Shown: positions 46,088 through 55,247, counted from the first letter of the stretch. The stretch: DNA of 64,000 bases from JAUZOB01 sp963692465 (GCA_963692465.1 OY829943.1:2914001-2978000); one strand, 5' to 3'. The notes: a model not told the origin generated them from the letters alone. Numbers and translations: made by a program.

Positions 46088-46158
46088 GTAACTTATTTTT
46101 TAAGGTAAAGTTACAAAAAATGATGGAGTCTTTATTCTGTTCCTGCGAAGGGAATCTT

Positions 46159-47664
46159 TTATTTTGCAGCAGGAAGTGTGAAATAGAAAGTGCTTCCTTT
46201 TTCCAGTTTACTCTCAACCCAAATGCGCCCGTGATTTTGGTTGACAAATTCTTTACATAAAAGGAGTCCGATGCCCGAACCTTTTTCCTGCATTGTTCCT
46301 TCCCCCGGTATTCCTGTTGCTGTTTTAAAAAGACTGGCATTGACTTCCGGACTTATTCCGATTCCTTTATCCCCGACACTTACTTTCACTTCCTTATCTT
46401 CTTTTGCTATATGAACGGTAATCTTTCCTCCTTTGTGGGAGAATTTCATTGCATTTGAGATCAGATTACGGATAATGGTGTCAATCATGTTCCAGTCGGC
46501 AAAAACCTCAATGGAGGGAGCTGAATCTAAAACGAACGATAACTCTTTGTAGGAGGACTGTATTTTGAAAAAGGAGAAGCAACTTTTAACAATCTTGGTG
46601 ATATCAATATTCTCCGGATTAAAATGAATATCGTTGGATTGCATCCGGAACCACTGAAGTAAATTTTCGAGCAAGTGGTAGGTCTTGCAGGAAGTGTCGT
46701 AAATATTCTTTTCGATGATACCCCGTTCCTCTGAACTAATAGGGGTGCTGTTATCGATGATTAGTTCTGATAGGTTGATGAGTGAATTAAAAGGAGTTTT
46801 TAAGTCATGAGCAATGACTGAAAAAAGTCTGTTCTTGTTGTCATTAAGTATTTTGAGTTTTTTATTCGATCTTTTTAGCTTGTCTTCCAGGTCGATTCTT
46901 TTGGAAATGTCTCTTGAAACGGCAATGGTTGTTGATTTATATCTCACTGCAGTTGTTTCCATCCAGAGATATTGGTTGCTCTTATCCCGATAGCGGTATC
47001 TTTCGGTTATGATGGTTCCCGGGTTCTCCATAACTAACCTAACGTTTTTGTTGAACAGAGACAGGTCGCCTGGGTGGACATAGTATTCCGGTGTATTTCC
47101 TATAAAATCATTTGCGGTGTAACCATGTAACCGGTTAAACGAAGGAGAACTATAAATAATTTGTCCTTTTTCATCGAGTAAGGTCATAATGTCGGGTACG
47201 AACTCCATGAGCCAATTGAATTGTTCTTCTTTTAAAAAATTAATTTTATTGGATGGGGTATTCGTGGAAGCGGAGGGAAGATTGAATTTTTTTTCAGTCG
47301 TACAATAGAAATAAAAAGGTTCCCCATGATATTCAGATTCCTTTTTGGTAATAAGCAAGCGTTCTTCTTTGTTATTCTTTTTCCGGATTGTGTATTCGGT
47401 CGCCTTATCGATTGGCATTCGAGAGAATTCTTCTTTCGTATTTAAAAACAGATCCAGAAACAGATTCTTATCCGATAGAAATTCTTCGCTCGAATAGCCA
47501 CAGTCATCAATACATTCCTGCGAAACGTAAACAGGTTGGTTTGCCTTATCTGTGATTACAAACCACATTCTTGAATTGATTAAGATGTCGCAAAGGAAAT
47601 TGTCATAGGAAAAATTGGATTCTTCTTTTTCGGATGATGCGGGAAACTCTTCTTTCTTTTCCAT
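46159..47664 (-). CDS. PAS-domain sensor histidine kinase
   Basis: 501 residues, no membrane segment, so cytosolic. Two PAS domains: about 22-125 (weak) and about 148-262 (clear: MEFVPDIMTLLDEKGQIIYS, FNRLHGYTANDFIG, PAC motif YLWMETTAV). A HisKA box has His286 in FSVIAHDLKTPFNSL. HATPase_c has NLISNAMKF, GDKGIGISPEV and EKGSGIGLLLCKEFV. No response regulator is adjacent, so it is an orphan kinase. Signal unknown. It lies 71 bp upstream of guaB on the same strand. Confidence 0.92.
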   Translation of the reverse strand: MEKKEEFPASSEKEESNFSYDNFLCDILINSRMWFVITDKANQPVYVSQECIDDCGYSSEEFLSDKNLFLDLFLNTKEEFSRMPIDKATEYTIRKKNNKEERLLITKKESEYHGEPFYFYCTTEKKFNLPSASTNTPSNKINFLKEEQFNWLMEFVPDIMTLLDEKGQIIYSSPSFNRLHGYTANDFIGNTPEYYVHPGDLSLFNKNVRLVMENPGTIITERYRYRDKSNQYLWMETTAVRYKSTTIAVSRDISKRIDLEDKLKRSNKKLKILNDNKNRLFSVIAHDLKTPFNSLINLSELIIDNSTPISSEERGIIEKNIYDTSCKTYHLLENLLQWFRMQSNDIHFNPENIDITKIVKSCFSFFKIQSSYKELSFVLDSAPSIEVFADWNMIDTIIRNLISNAMKFSHKGGKITVHIAKEDKEVKVSVGDKGIGISPEVNASLFKTATGIPGEGTMQEKGSGIGLLLCKEFVNQNHGRIWVESKLEKGSTFYFTLPAAK

Positions 47665-47926
47665 GGAAGGTTGTAATAGTAGTTAATTCTTTGAGCCTGT
47701 TTAAAATAAATACAATCTAAAAAGTAGATATAAGTCTAATTTAACACTTTTTGACAGACCAAAAGTAATATCTTTACTTTAAAGAGAAAATAAATAATGA
47801 AATCCTCTATTTTGGGATAAAAATATTGACAATTTGCTTTTCCACGCATTTTTCTTATATTTTATTTATTCTTCTGAAAAGATCCTCATATCTTAGATTC
47901 AAATATTGGCTGTAATTACTATTGAT

Positions 47927-48433
47927 ATGGATGAAATATCTTTTGTTCCTGTATCTGAGAGTCATATCGAAGAACTGACCCTCATTTATAACTATTATAT
48001 TGCGCACTCGACGGCTACATTTCATATTCGTAAAATGAGTACAGATGAAATGCGTAAGGTGTTATTGTCTGGTGATTCGCGTTTTTGTGCTTTTACCATT
48101 TTTCAAAAGGGGAAAATAATCGGGTACGTCATGCTGTCGCGCTATAAACCCCGTGAAGCTTATGATTCTTCTGCGGAAATATCGGTCTATTTTGAACCGG
48201 AAGCTACTCATCGGGGACTAGGGAAAACGGCCCTTGATTTCATTGAAAAATTTGCTTTAGAAAACAATTTCCATTCCTTATTGGCGACGATTACCGGGGA
48301 GAATGATTATAGTGTACGGCTTTTTGAAAAATCGGGCTATCAGCGTTGCGCTCATTTACGGGAAGTGGGAATTAAGTTTGATCGGATTATGGATGTTTTT
48401 GTTTATCAAAAGATCCTTGGCAAGACCGAATAA
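47927..48433 (+). CDS. GNAT family N-acetyltransferase (phosphinothricin acetyltransferase-like)
   Basis: 168 residues from ATG 47927; a TTG at 47906 is in frame. The N-terminus LTLIYNYYIAHSTATF resembles the PAT/YncA branch. The acetyl-CoA-binding motif is the degenerate HRGLGKTALDFIEK, preceded by AEISVYFEPEA and followed by NDYSVRLFEKSGYQRCAHLREVG split over two strands. It acetylates a small amine, possibly a toxic amino-acid analogue. Substrate unknown. Followed by a strong terminator. Confidence 0.88.
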   Translation: MDEISFVPVSESHIEELTLIYNYYIAHSTATFHIRKMSTDEMRKVLLSGDSRFCAFTIFQKGKIIGYVMLSRYKPREAYDSSAEISVYFEPEATHRGLGKTALDFIEKFALENNFHSLLATITGENDYSVRLFEKSGYQRCAHLREVGIKFDRIMDVFVYQKILGKTE

Positions 48434-48500
48434 AGATCGAAACATCGAATCCCCTGGATTTTAAAAGAAAATCTCTTGTTTGAAGGATAATTATTTGAAT

Positions 48501-48538
48501 AAAAAGGCTGTCAGGAATATATCCTGACAGCCTTTTGT
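48501..48538. terminator. Bidirectional terminator between the GNAT and fucosidase genes
   Basis: A 15-bp perfect stem (48502-48516 with 48522-48536; core GGCTGTCAGGA) with a 5-nt loop and A/T flanks on both sides. Confidence 0.9.
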
Positions 48539-48554
48539 GTGAAAGAACAAATCT

Positions 48555-50735
48555 TTATTGGGATATAACTCCAATCTCAGCAGCCGAGGTCCATGCTTTT
48601 CCATCGACTTCTTCAAGTGAGACGAATTTGAAATAACGCGCTTTGTACGTTTGTTTGAATCGGATAATTTGTTTGACCGGATTATTTTTAATGTTACTAA
48701 ATTCACCCGGAGCATCGGTTTTTTCCCAATCCTTTCCATCCTGACTAATCCAGAATTCATAGCGGGAAACGATTCCTGCCGTATTTCCGTCATTCCTGGG
48801 AGTATAGGTCATTCCTGCAAGGGTTAACTCTTCTCCCAGTGAAACAATAATCTGATGGGGCTGTACCGGTGAAGGATCGGCCCACGAGGTGTGCCAAAGC
48901 GTATTATTATCTCCGTCAATAGCCTTGGATGCCTCGGTTCCCTGATTTTCCGAATCGGTGCTTAAAACTTCCCATTTTGCGGGGCAGATAAAGAATTCTT
49001 CGGAAAAAGTCGCACTGCTCTGTTTGAAATTGTCGACAAAAGCTTTGGCTTTTATCAGGCCTCCCTGTGGCATCGGGATAGGCTGTGTATAAGTGGGAGA
49101 GTCTTTGGTCGGCTCACTTCCGTCAGCCGTATATTTCAGAACGGCATAGGGTGATTCACACTGAATTGAGACCTCACCCTTTTTGTTGCGGTTAATGACT
49201 GGATCTGAAATCAGTTCCGGTGCATTGTAGAGCGCAAACGTCGCAATATGCGGAACGTCACGGGCTCCGGTAATTGACAACCGGATATTCGAAGAGGAAA
49301 CTCCGGGGAAACGAAGTAGTTTTTTGTATCCTATGGTTGTCGACCGGGCAATTTCATGCCATTTCTTATTGCTGAATATTTCTACTTTGAAGCTTTCGAC
49401 CCGTTGTCCACGGGTAATATCTTCCTGAAGCATCAGGGTGTTAAAATGAACTGTTTTTCTTAAATTAAAGATAGCAGACCCACTTACAGCCGGTAAATCC
49501 CATGCCGTTGAATAATTTCCATCAACAGCGGCGGAAGCTCCTCGTGTCGGGGTCTCGGCATGCAGCAGCAGATCATGACTAAAAGTCTTGTTGAGGTAGG
49601 CTCTGAATTCTTTAAGTCGCTTAACGTCATTTTGGTTAATCAGTCCTCTACGGTCGGGCGGAACATTTAACAGCAGGACTGCATTTCTTCCCACCGAACT
49701 GAAATAAATGTCAACCAACTTATTCAATGACTTAACCTGGTTATCCTCTGCGGCATGATAGAACCACCCCGGACGAATGGAGACGTCTACTTCTGCCGGA
49801 TACCAGAACGCATAATCTGCTTTTGCAAGCTTCGGCCGACTGCCAAGATCGTCGGTCATGTCGTTGATTCCCAGTTTGGTGTTGATCTCTTTCATCGCTT
49901 TGGTCCCGCCTGGAGCAAGGGGCGTTACGTCCCATTCGCTTTCGCGTCCATATCCCGATTCGGTTCCAACCCACCGGACATCTTCCCCGGTAACCGCAAT
50001 CACCGCATGTGGCTGAAGGCGATGAATCAGCTTGTAATAGGCTTCCCAGTCGTATTCCTGTTTCTTTCCGTTCGGACCTTCTCCGCAGGCTCCGTCAAAC
50101 CATACCTCATCAACTTTGCCGTAATTCGTCAGTAATTCGGTAAGTTGAGCCATGAAATATTTGTTGTAGGCCGGAGAATCACCATAAAAGGGGGAGTTGC
50201 GGTCCCACGGTGACAGGTAAACCCCGAATTTGACTCCGTATTTACTACAGGCGTTGCGGACTTCGCGGACAACATCGCCTTTCCCTTTTTTCCACGGACT
50301 GTAAGCAACTGAGTGTTTCGTGGTTTTGGTGGGCCACAGACAGAATCCGTCGTGGTGCTTGCAGGTAAGAATAACCAGTCTGGCCCCTGCCGCTTTCATG
50401 GTCTTTACCCATTGTTGGGCATTAAGTTGAGTGGGATTAAAAACGCTGGTTTCTTCTTTTCCGTTACCCCATTCTTTGTCGGTAAAAGTATTAACGGTAA
50501 AATGCAGAAAAGCTGTCATTTCCAGCTTCTGCCATGCCATTTGTTCCGGCGAAGGAATGACCCGTGCACTTAAACGTGCTTTTTGTTCTGTCGATGTTCC
50601 TTTTGGAAAGGTTACTTTCTTTTCGAAATATTGTTCTTTCTCTGATTTCGGTTTGGACAATTGAGCCGAAGCATTTGGCCCCCAAAGCAAGATGCAGCAC
50701 AGAACAATTACAAAGATTAACCCATTTGTCTTCAT
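48555..50735 (-). CDS. GH29 alpha-L-fucosidase with C-terminal carbohydrate-binding modules
   Basis: 726 residues with a signal peptide (LIFVIVLCCILLWGPNASAQ). GH29 catalytic domain: FLHFTVNTFTDKEWGNG, LTCKHHDGFCLWPT, GVYLSPWDRNSP, and the nucleophile Asp214 in DEVWFDGACGEG. A Glu-rich segment ESGYGRESEWD may contain the acid/base. C-terminal parts are an F5/8 discoidin-like domain (about 385-490), a chitobiase C-like segment (LKYTADGSEPTKDSPTY) and a second discoidin domain (about 590-726). It removes fucose from glycans in the periplasm or outside the cell. No SusC/SusD pair is nearby. Minus-strand -7 TAATTTTG at 50771-50764. Confidence 0.93.
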   Translation of the reverse strand: MKTNGLIFVIVLCCILLWGPNASAQLSKPKSEKEQYFEKKVTFPKGTSTEQKARLSARVIPSPEQMAWQKLEMTAFLHFTVNTFTDKEWGNGKEETSVFNPTQLNAQQWVKTMKAAGARLVILTCKHHDGFCLWPTKTTKHSVAYSPWKKGKGDVVREVRNACSKYGVKFGVYLSPWDRNSPFYGDSPAYNKYFMAQLTELLTNYGKVDEVWFDGACGEGPNGKKQEYDWEAYYKLIHRLQPHAVIAVTGEDVRWVGTESGYGRESEWDVTPLAPGGTKAMKEINTKLGINDMTDDLGSRPKLAKADYAFWYPAEVDVSIRPGWFYHAAEDNQVKSLNKLVDIYFSSVGRNAVLLLNVPPDRRGLINQNDVKRLKEFRAYLNKTFSHDLLLHAETPTRGASAAVDGNYSTAWDLPAVSGSAIFNLRKTVHFNTLMLQEDITRGQRVESFKVEIFSNKKWHEIARSTTIGYKKLLRFPGVSSSNIRLSITGARDVPHIATFALYNAPELISDPVINRNKKGEVSIQCESPYAVLKYTADGSEPTKDSPTYTQPIPMPQGGLIKAKAFVDNFKQSSATFSEEFFICPAKWEVLSTDSENQGTEASKAIDGDNNTLWHTSWADPSPVQPHQIIVSLGEELTLAGMTYTPRNDGNTAGIVSRYEFWISQDGKDWEKTDAPGEFSNIKNNPVKQIIRFKQTYKARYFKFVSLEEVDGKAWTSAAEIGVISQ

Positions 50736-50923
50736 AATTGATTATTTTTGGTTTGAGTGTCTACAAAATTAGCGAAACCATTTAAATTTGATACTTAAAA
50801 CCTCTTTTCTCTTCTTGTATCAGCTATTCCTTTCCTCTTCGGCTTTTTTGAGGTTATTTGCCTTCTCATCATCGTTTCAAAATCACCTTGTAGGCTTGGT
50901 TCGTTAATGGTTTTTGGGTGCTC

Positions 50924-50975
50924 AGCACCTTTGAACCACCTTTATACCACCTATAAACCACCTTTATGATCCATC
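50924..50975. repeat. Tandem 11-bp repeat in the fucosidase / CASDH spacer
   Basis: Four copies with motif (A)(G/C)CACC at 50924, 50935, 50946 and 50957, exactly 11 bp apart (consensus ACCACCTTTAT), followed by TGATCCATC. The rest of the 399-bp spacer 50736-51134 holds the fucosidase promoter region and the terminator at 51060-51102. The 71-codon open frame across it is made of the repeat and is not convincing. Confidence 0.7.
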
Positions 50976-51059
50976 GATTGACCTTTACTAAAATAGGGTT
51001 ACACTTTTGAATGTCTAAACTGGAATAAGTATACAGTTTTGGAATTACCGGGTGAAACC

Positions 51060-51102
51060 AAAAAGGACAGACTACCTTAAACATGGGTAACCTGTCCTTT
51101 TT
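51060..51102 (-). terminator. Terminator of the CASDH-like gene
   Basis: An 11-bp stem (51060-51070 with 51092-51102; core GGACAG/CTGTCC) plus inner TACC/GGTA. T run on the minus strand. Confidence 0.85.
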
Positions 51103-51134
51103 ATCTTAAAATAGTTGGTTTTCAGAAAGTGTCC

Positions 51135-52328
51135 TTAAACCTCAATATCCGTGTTGATTTTCTCGTTCCATGGTAAGCCCTGGATGTTGAGTTGTTCCAT
51201 GAACGGATCCGGATCAAACTCTTCGACATTATAAACTCCTGGTTTTTTCCACAGCCCTTTCAGATACATCATTGCACCGATCATGGCCGGGACTCCGGTG
51301 GTGTAACTAACACCCTGAGTGCCGGTTTCCTTATAAGCGGCTTCGTGACTGCAATTATTATAAACGTAATAGGTTTTTTCTTTTCCGTCTTTTATCCCTT
51401 TTATGCGGCATCCGATTGAAGTCCATCCCGTATAGTTCGATCCCAGGTCTTTCGGGTTGGGAAGTACCGCTTTCAGAAACTGAATCGGAACAATTTCTTT
51501 TCCTTCATACAGAATTGGTTCGATGCCGGCCATTCCAATGTCTTGAATGACGCGTAGGTGGGTTAGGTATTCCTCACTGAAAGTCATCCAGAAGCGTGCT
51601 CTTTTGATCGTCGGGATGTTTTTTACCAATGACTCGAGCTCTTCGTGATAAATCAGGTAAGATTCCTTGGGTCCTATTTCGGGGTAATTAAGCGGCTGGT
51701 GAAATTCGTGCGGAGCAGTTTCTATCCACTGACCGTTTTCCCAGTATTTGCCCCGTTGTGTGACTTCCCGAATGTTAATTTCCGGATTGAAATTTGTCGC
51801 GAAGGCATGATGGTGATCTCCGGCATTACAATCAACAATATCAAGATATTGAATTTCATCGAAATGATGTTTTGCGGCGTATGCGGTGTAAATACTGGTT
51901 ACTCCCGGGTCAAAGCCGCAACCCAGGATGGCTGTCAGTCCGGCTTCCTTAAAACGGTTCTGATAGGCCCACTGCCATCTATATTCGTATTTTGCCTCTT
52001 CTTTAGGTTCGTAATTAGCCGTATCAAGATAACTGACTTCGGTTTCCAGACAGGCATCCATGATGGTTAGGTCCTGATAGGGGAGTGCAACGTTTACAAC
52101 AAGATCGGGTCTGAAAGAGCGGATCAGCTCAACCAGTTGGGGAATATTTTCGGCATCGACCTGTGCGGTTTGAATACGATTTCCACCAATTGCTTTGGCA
52201 ATGGCATCGCATTTTGATTTGGTACGGCTGGCCAGCATAATGTGGGTGAATACATCTGCATTCTGAGCCATTTTGTGTGCAACGACGGTACTAACACCCC
52301 CGGCCCCAATGATTAAAACTCTGCCCAT
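51135..52328 (-). CDS. Saccharopine dehydrogenase family protein, probable carboxynorspermidine dehydrogenase
   Basis: 397 residues. The N-terminal NAD(P)-binding motif is VLIIGAGGVSTVVAHKM (G8, G10, G11). Then come DTANYEP, LGCGFDPGVTSIYTAYAAKH, DCNAGDHHHAFATNFNPE and C-terminal TTGVPAMIGAMMYLKG. Length and these motifs fit carboxy(nor)spermidine dehydrogenase, which condenses aspartate semialdehyde with putrescine or diaminopropane in the alternative polyamine pathway of gut Bacteroidota. The decarboxylase partner is not in the window. True saccharopine dehydrogenase is the alternative reading. Confidence 0.82.
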   Translation of the reverse strand: MGRVLIIGAGGVSTVVAHKMAQNADVFTHIMLASRTKSKCDAIAKAIGGNRIQTAQVDAENIPQLVELIRSFRPDLVVNVALPYQDLTIMDACLETEVSYLDTANYEPKEEAKYEYRWQWAYQNRFKEAGLTAILGCGFDPGVTSIYTAYAAKHHFDEIQYLDIVDCNAGDHHHAFATNFNPEINIREVTQRGKYWENGQWIETAPHEFHQPLNYPEIGPKESYLIYHEELESLVKNIPTIKRARFWMTFSEEYLTHLRVIQDIGMAGIEPILYEGKEIVPIQFLKAVLPNPKDLGSNYTGWTSIGCRIKGIKDGKEKTYYVYNNCSHEAAYKETGTQGVSYTTGVPAMIGAMMYLKGLWKKPGVYNVEEFDPDPFMEQLNIQGLPWNEKINTDIEV

Positions 52329-52562
52329 TTTTCCTTTTAATTAATGAATATTTAATATCGCTGTTTTCCTTCGCAAAAAAAAGAAATTTTTTTGTCTTGG
52401 AAACTATTTTGATCAATATAAAATGCTTTTCTGAAATTTCTTTTTTTTGTTTACAGAATGGATGAGCGGACTGTCTTTCTTCAGTCCGTAATGGATTAAT
52501 ACTCCGGCATTGAAAATACTACTTAAATGTAAGGAAAAACAGGACTAACGGTTTTACTTTAA

Positions 52563-53960
52563 TTAAAGAAGAAAATGAGATTCGTTTTCATTATTTATAG
52601 GTGGAATCTGCATCCTGATGCGCCATTCTTTGGGGTAGAGGTTGTTGTAACGGTTTCCTATTTTCTTAATGAGTCCGATGGGAATATTTTGATAGGTCAT
52701 CAGTCCGTAGCCTTCCGGAACAGAGGGGAGCCGGATTTCGTCTTTACGTATAAAATGGAGTGCATCCTCATAAGAAAGGTCAACTACCGGAAATGCTTCC
52801 TGATTGAAAACAGACGATAGTACCAGATCATGGAATGGAACACTGTTTTTTGCTTTTATTTCGGCAACGGGGATTCCTGCCCGTACCGGATAGAGGAATT
52901 TAGTAAGCCAATTGAGTTCCGGCAGCCAATTGGAAGGGAACACGGATAGCGTTTCGTCTTTTCGAATCAGTAACTTGTCCGGTCCGGTTTTGATCCAGGA
53001 TTCGATGGGAGCTCTGAATTTTTGTTCCGCAGCAAGGAAGAGGCCCTTTTTGTCTTTGACTTTTTTACCCGAAGCAACGGAAGCTGTTTTTCGCATAGCT
53101 GAAATGAAAAAGCCTTCGCCGCAGGAACGATGGGGCATAAATTGGTAGCCGATAACCGATCCCTGATTAATCGTCTGGATCCCCCATTCTTCTTTGAGCG
53201 GAACGGAAAGGAACTCAACGTCAAAATTCTGGCTGATCCACGAAAGATTCTGTTCGTTTTCTCCGGGATTGTAGGTACAGGTGCTGTAAATGAGAATTCC
53301 GTCTTCGGCGAGAGCATCCCACACATTGGCTACAATGCGTTGTTGCCGCTGTGTACAGAGTCGCGTGTTGTCAACCGTCCATTCATTGACGGCTTCGTTG
53401 TCTTTTCTGAAAAGACCTTCGCCGGAACAGGGAGCATCAATCAGAATCACGTCGAAGAAGCCTTTCAGGTTTTGAAAAGCCGAAGGGTCGTTGCAGGTGA
53501 CTACACTGTTCGGACAACCCCATTTGGCAATATTTTCAGCCAGAACCTGACTTCTTTGCCGGATGACTTCGTTGCTGACCAGTAGTCCCGTTGGGTCCAT
53601 CAGACTGAGCAGAAGGGTTGTTTTCCCTCCGGGAGCTGCACATAAATCGAGGACTTTTAATCCTTTCCGTTCCGATAACTGTTGACGGTAAATTTGTTCG
53701 ATGAACATGGAGGACGGTTCCTGTACGTAGTACATTCCGGCATGGAGCAGTGGGTCTAACGTGAACGACGGACGTGAAGGAAGGAAAAAACCGGTCTGAC
53801 ACCACGGAACCTGCCTTAAATCAGGCTGACTTTTCAATTTAAACGGATTGATCCGGATACTTACCGGAGAAGGAGTCTCAAGCGATTGAACAAAAGAATC
53901 GTAGGATTCCCCCAGCTGTTGTTGCATTCTCTGGACGAAGTCGGTTGGAAGGTTGATCAC
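52563..53960 (-). CDS. rsmF: RsmF-like rRNA m5C methyltransferase (NOL1/NOP2/Sun family)
   Basis: 465 residues. An N-terminal RNA-binding segment is followed by a SAM domain with VLDLCAAPGGKTTLLLSLM (motif I), LIDAPCSGEGLFRK (motif IV Cys) and YSTCTYNPGENEQNL (motif VI catalytic Cys). The C-terminal third has a PUA-like tail with YEDALHFIRKD and GLMTYQNIPIGLIKKIGNRYNN, typical of RsmF/YebU. It should make 5-methylcytosine in 16S rRNA (position 1407 in E. coli). Target inferred. Confidence 0.9.
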   Translation of the reverse strand: MINLPTDFVQRMQQQLGESYDSFVQSLETPSPVSIRINPFKLKSQPDLRQVPWCQTGFFLPSRPSFTLDPLLHAGMYYVQEPSSMFIEQIYRQQLSERKGLKVLDLCAAPGGKTTLLLSLMDPTGLLVSNEVIRQRSQVLAENIAKWGCPNSVVTCNDPSAFQNLKGFFDVILIDAPCSGEGLFRKDNEAVNEWTVDNTRLCTQRQQRIVANVWDALAEDGILIYSTCTYNPGENEQNLSWISQNFDVEFLSVPLKEEWGIQTINQGSVIGYQFMPHRSCGEGFFISAMRKTASVASGKKVKDKKGLFLAAEQKFRAPIESWIKTGPDKLLIRKDETLSVFPSNWLPELNWLTKFLYPVRAGIPVAEIKAKNSVPFHDLVLSSVFNQEAFPVVDLSYEDALHFIRKDEIRLPSVPEGYGLMTYQNIPIGLIKKIGNRYNNLYPKEWRIRMQIPPINNENESHFLL

Positions 53961-54030
53961 GTTCTGTATTTTTGGACAAAGGTAATGAATCTGCCAAAAC
54001 CTTTAGTCCGGAAGAGGCGGATTGAATTAT

Positions 54031-54072
54031 AAAAAAAGCCGTTGCTGTTTATAAAACAACAACGGCTTTTTC
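54031..54072 (-). terminator. Terminator after rubrerythrin
   Basis: GCCGTTG (54038-54044) pairs with CAACGGC (54060-54066), with inner TGTTT/AAACA and outer A/T pairs. T run on the minus strand. Confidence 0.82.
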
Positions 54073-54084
54073 GGGAAAAAGGGA

Positions 54085-54660
54085 TTAATAATTTTCGGAC
54101 TGAAGTTCGAAATAGGACTGAGCATGAAGGCAGGCCGGACAGTTTTTTGGGGCTTTTTTCCCAACATAGACATATCCGCATTCCCGGCAGACCCAAACCA
54201 CGACTTCGTCTTTTTCAAAGACTTTGTTTTCTTCGACGTTTTTAAGCAGTTTGCGGTAGCGTTTTTCATGTTGCTCTTCAACCTGAGCAATTGCTTTAAA
54301 GGCAACCGCTACCTGTTTGAAACCTTCCTCTTCGGCCACGCGTGCGAATTCAGGATAAAGTGAAGTCCATTCTTCATTTTCTCCCTCAGCTGCAGCTTTG
54401 AGGTTTTCTACGGTTGTTCCGATTCTCCCGGCAGGATAGGTTGCGGTGATTTCGGTTGGATTTCCTTCCAGAAATTTAAAAAACCTTTTAGCGTGAGCTT
54501 TTTCCTGTGTTGCTGTTTTTAAGAAAATTGCAGCAATTTGTTCATAGCCTTCAGCTTTTGCAACTTTTGAAAAGAATTCGTAACGATTTCTTGCCTGGGA
54601 CTCACCGGCAAATGCTTTTAAGAGGTTTTGTTCTGTTTTACTGCCTTTTAATTCTTGCAT
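54085..54660 (-). CDS. Rubrerythrin
   Basis: 191 residues. The four-helix diiron domain carries ExxH ligands (Glu20, Glu53 with His56 in EKAH, Glu94/97, Glu129-region with His131 in EEQH). A C-terminal rubredoxin-like domain has Cys158, Cys161, Cys174 and Cys177 (VCRECGYVY, NCPACLH). It is an NADH-peroxidase protecting anaerobes from hydrogen peroxide, fed through rubredoxin. A -7 TATATTTG is on the minus strand at 54696-54689. The presence of both rubrerythrin and AhpC fits an anaerobe with occasional oxygen exposure. Confidence 0.95.
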   Translation of the reverse strand: MQELKGSKTEQNLLKAFAGESQARNRYEFFSKVAKAEGYEQIAAIFLKTATQEKAHAKRFFKFLEGNPTEITATYPAGRIGTTVENLKAAAEGENEEWTSLYPEFARVAEEEGFKQVAVAFKAIAQVEEQHEKRYRKLLKNVEENKVFEKDEVVVWVCRECGYVYVGKKAPKNCPACLHAQSYFELQSENY

Positions 54661-54796
54661 GATTTTTTAAAATTTTGTAGTTAACGATCAAATATAAGTA
54701 TTGGTATTATGTCCTGATTTATGAACATTACTCTCCCCAACAAATTAAAACGATGATTTGTTTCAGAAAACAGAGATTCTTTTTCGGTTTGGGTTA

Positions 54797-54955
54797 TTAG
54801 TAACTTATGAGCCAAATAATAAGAATCAAAAATATAACTGCAGCAACAAAAACGGACAAAATAAAACCCTTGGGACTGAAATCTTTTCTCTTTTTATGAA
54901 GGGGTGCGTGTACGCTATTGGTATGTGTGCTCATGTTATGGGTGTGTGTATTCAT
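54797..54955 (-). CDS. Small His-rich single-span membrane protein
   Basis: 52 residues, ATG 54955, TAA 54799-54797. The N-terminus is unusually rich in His and Thr (MNTHTHNMSTHTNSVHAPLH). A basic patch (KKRKDFSPKG) and one C-terminal hydrophobic span of about 20 residues (FILSVFVAAVIFLILIIWLI) follow. The positive patch before the span predicts an N-in topology. An internal ATG gives a 45-residue form. I do not recognise the family. It could belong to a respiratory or metal-handling complex, but that is a guess. It has space and AT-rich flanks of its own; the nearest gene is rubrerythrin, on the same strand. Confidence 0.6.
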   Translation of the reverse strand: MNTHTHNMSTHTNSVHAPLHKKRKDFSPKGFILSVFVAAVIFLILIIWLISY

Positions 54956-55022
54956 GGCTTTATGTTTTTTTAGTTAGAGTTCTATAAATTTACTCTTTTT
55001 CATTTCATATTGACCTGATTGG

Positions 55023-55042
55023 TTCGAAATTTTTATTTCGAA
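55023..55042. promoter_or_regulatory. 20-nt palindrome, possible operator
   Basis: TTCGAAAT (55023-55030), TTTT, ATTTCGAA (55035-55042), perfectly symmetric. It lies 68 bp upstream of the small membrane protein start (minus strand) and about 180 bp before the metY promoter. Confidence 0.4.
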
Positions 55043-55205
55043 ATAAGACAATTCTCAGGAGGAAGAGTAACTAAGTGCGACATTGAAAGTTGATTGCTCT
55101 TTTATTTATAATTAGTTAATGTTTGGTAAGTTGTTGTTTGTTAACTTGTTGGTGTTAATTTGGATTTGTAGGTTTAAAAAAATGATAAAAAAAGAGCTAA
55201 AAAAA

Positions 55206-55235
55206 TTGCAGAATAAAACATAGCCGCTATATTTG
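55206..55235 (+). promoter_or_regulatory. Promoter of the metY-metX-AK/HSD operon
   Basis: TTG (55206-55208), 19 nt, TATATTTG (55228-55235), a perfect -7. It would start transcription close to 55242, just before the first leader ORF. Confidence 0.72.
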
Positions 55236-55247
55236 CTATCAATAAAA

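Noticed and set aside
50869..51084. 71-codon open frame on the minus strand in the fucosidase/CASDH spacer
   Set aside because: It runs across the 11-bp tandem repeat and into the terminator stem. No start context or family resemblance.
54758..54973. 71-codon open frame on the plus strand opposite the small membrane protein
   Set aside because: The minus-strand 52-residue ORF has clear membrane-protein design; the plus frame is Asn/Lys and Cys/Gly-rich without structure, so it is taken as the shadow.
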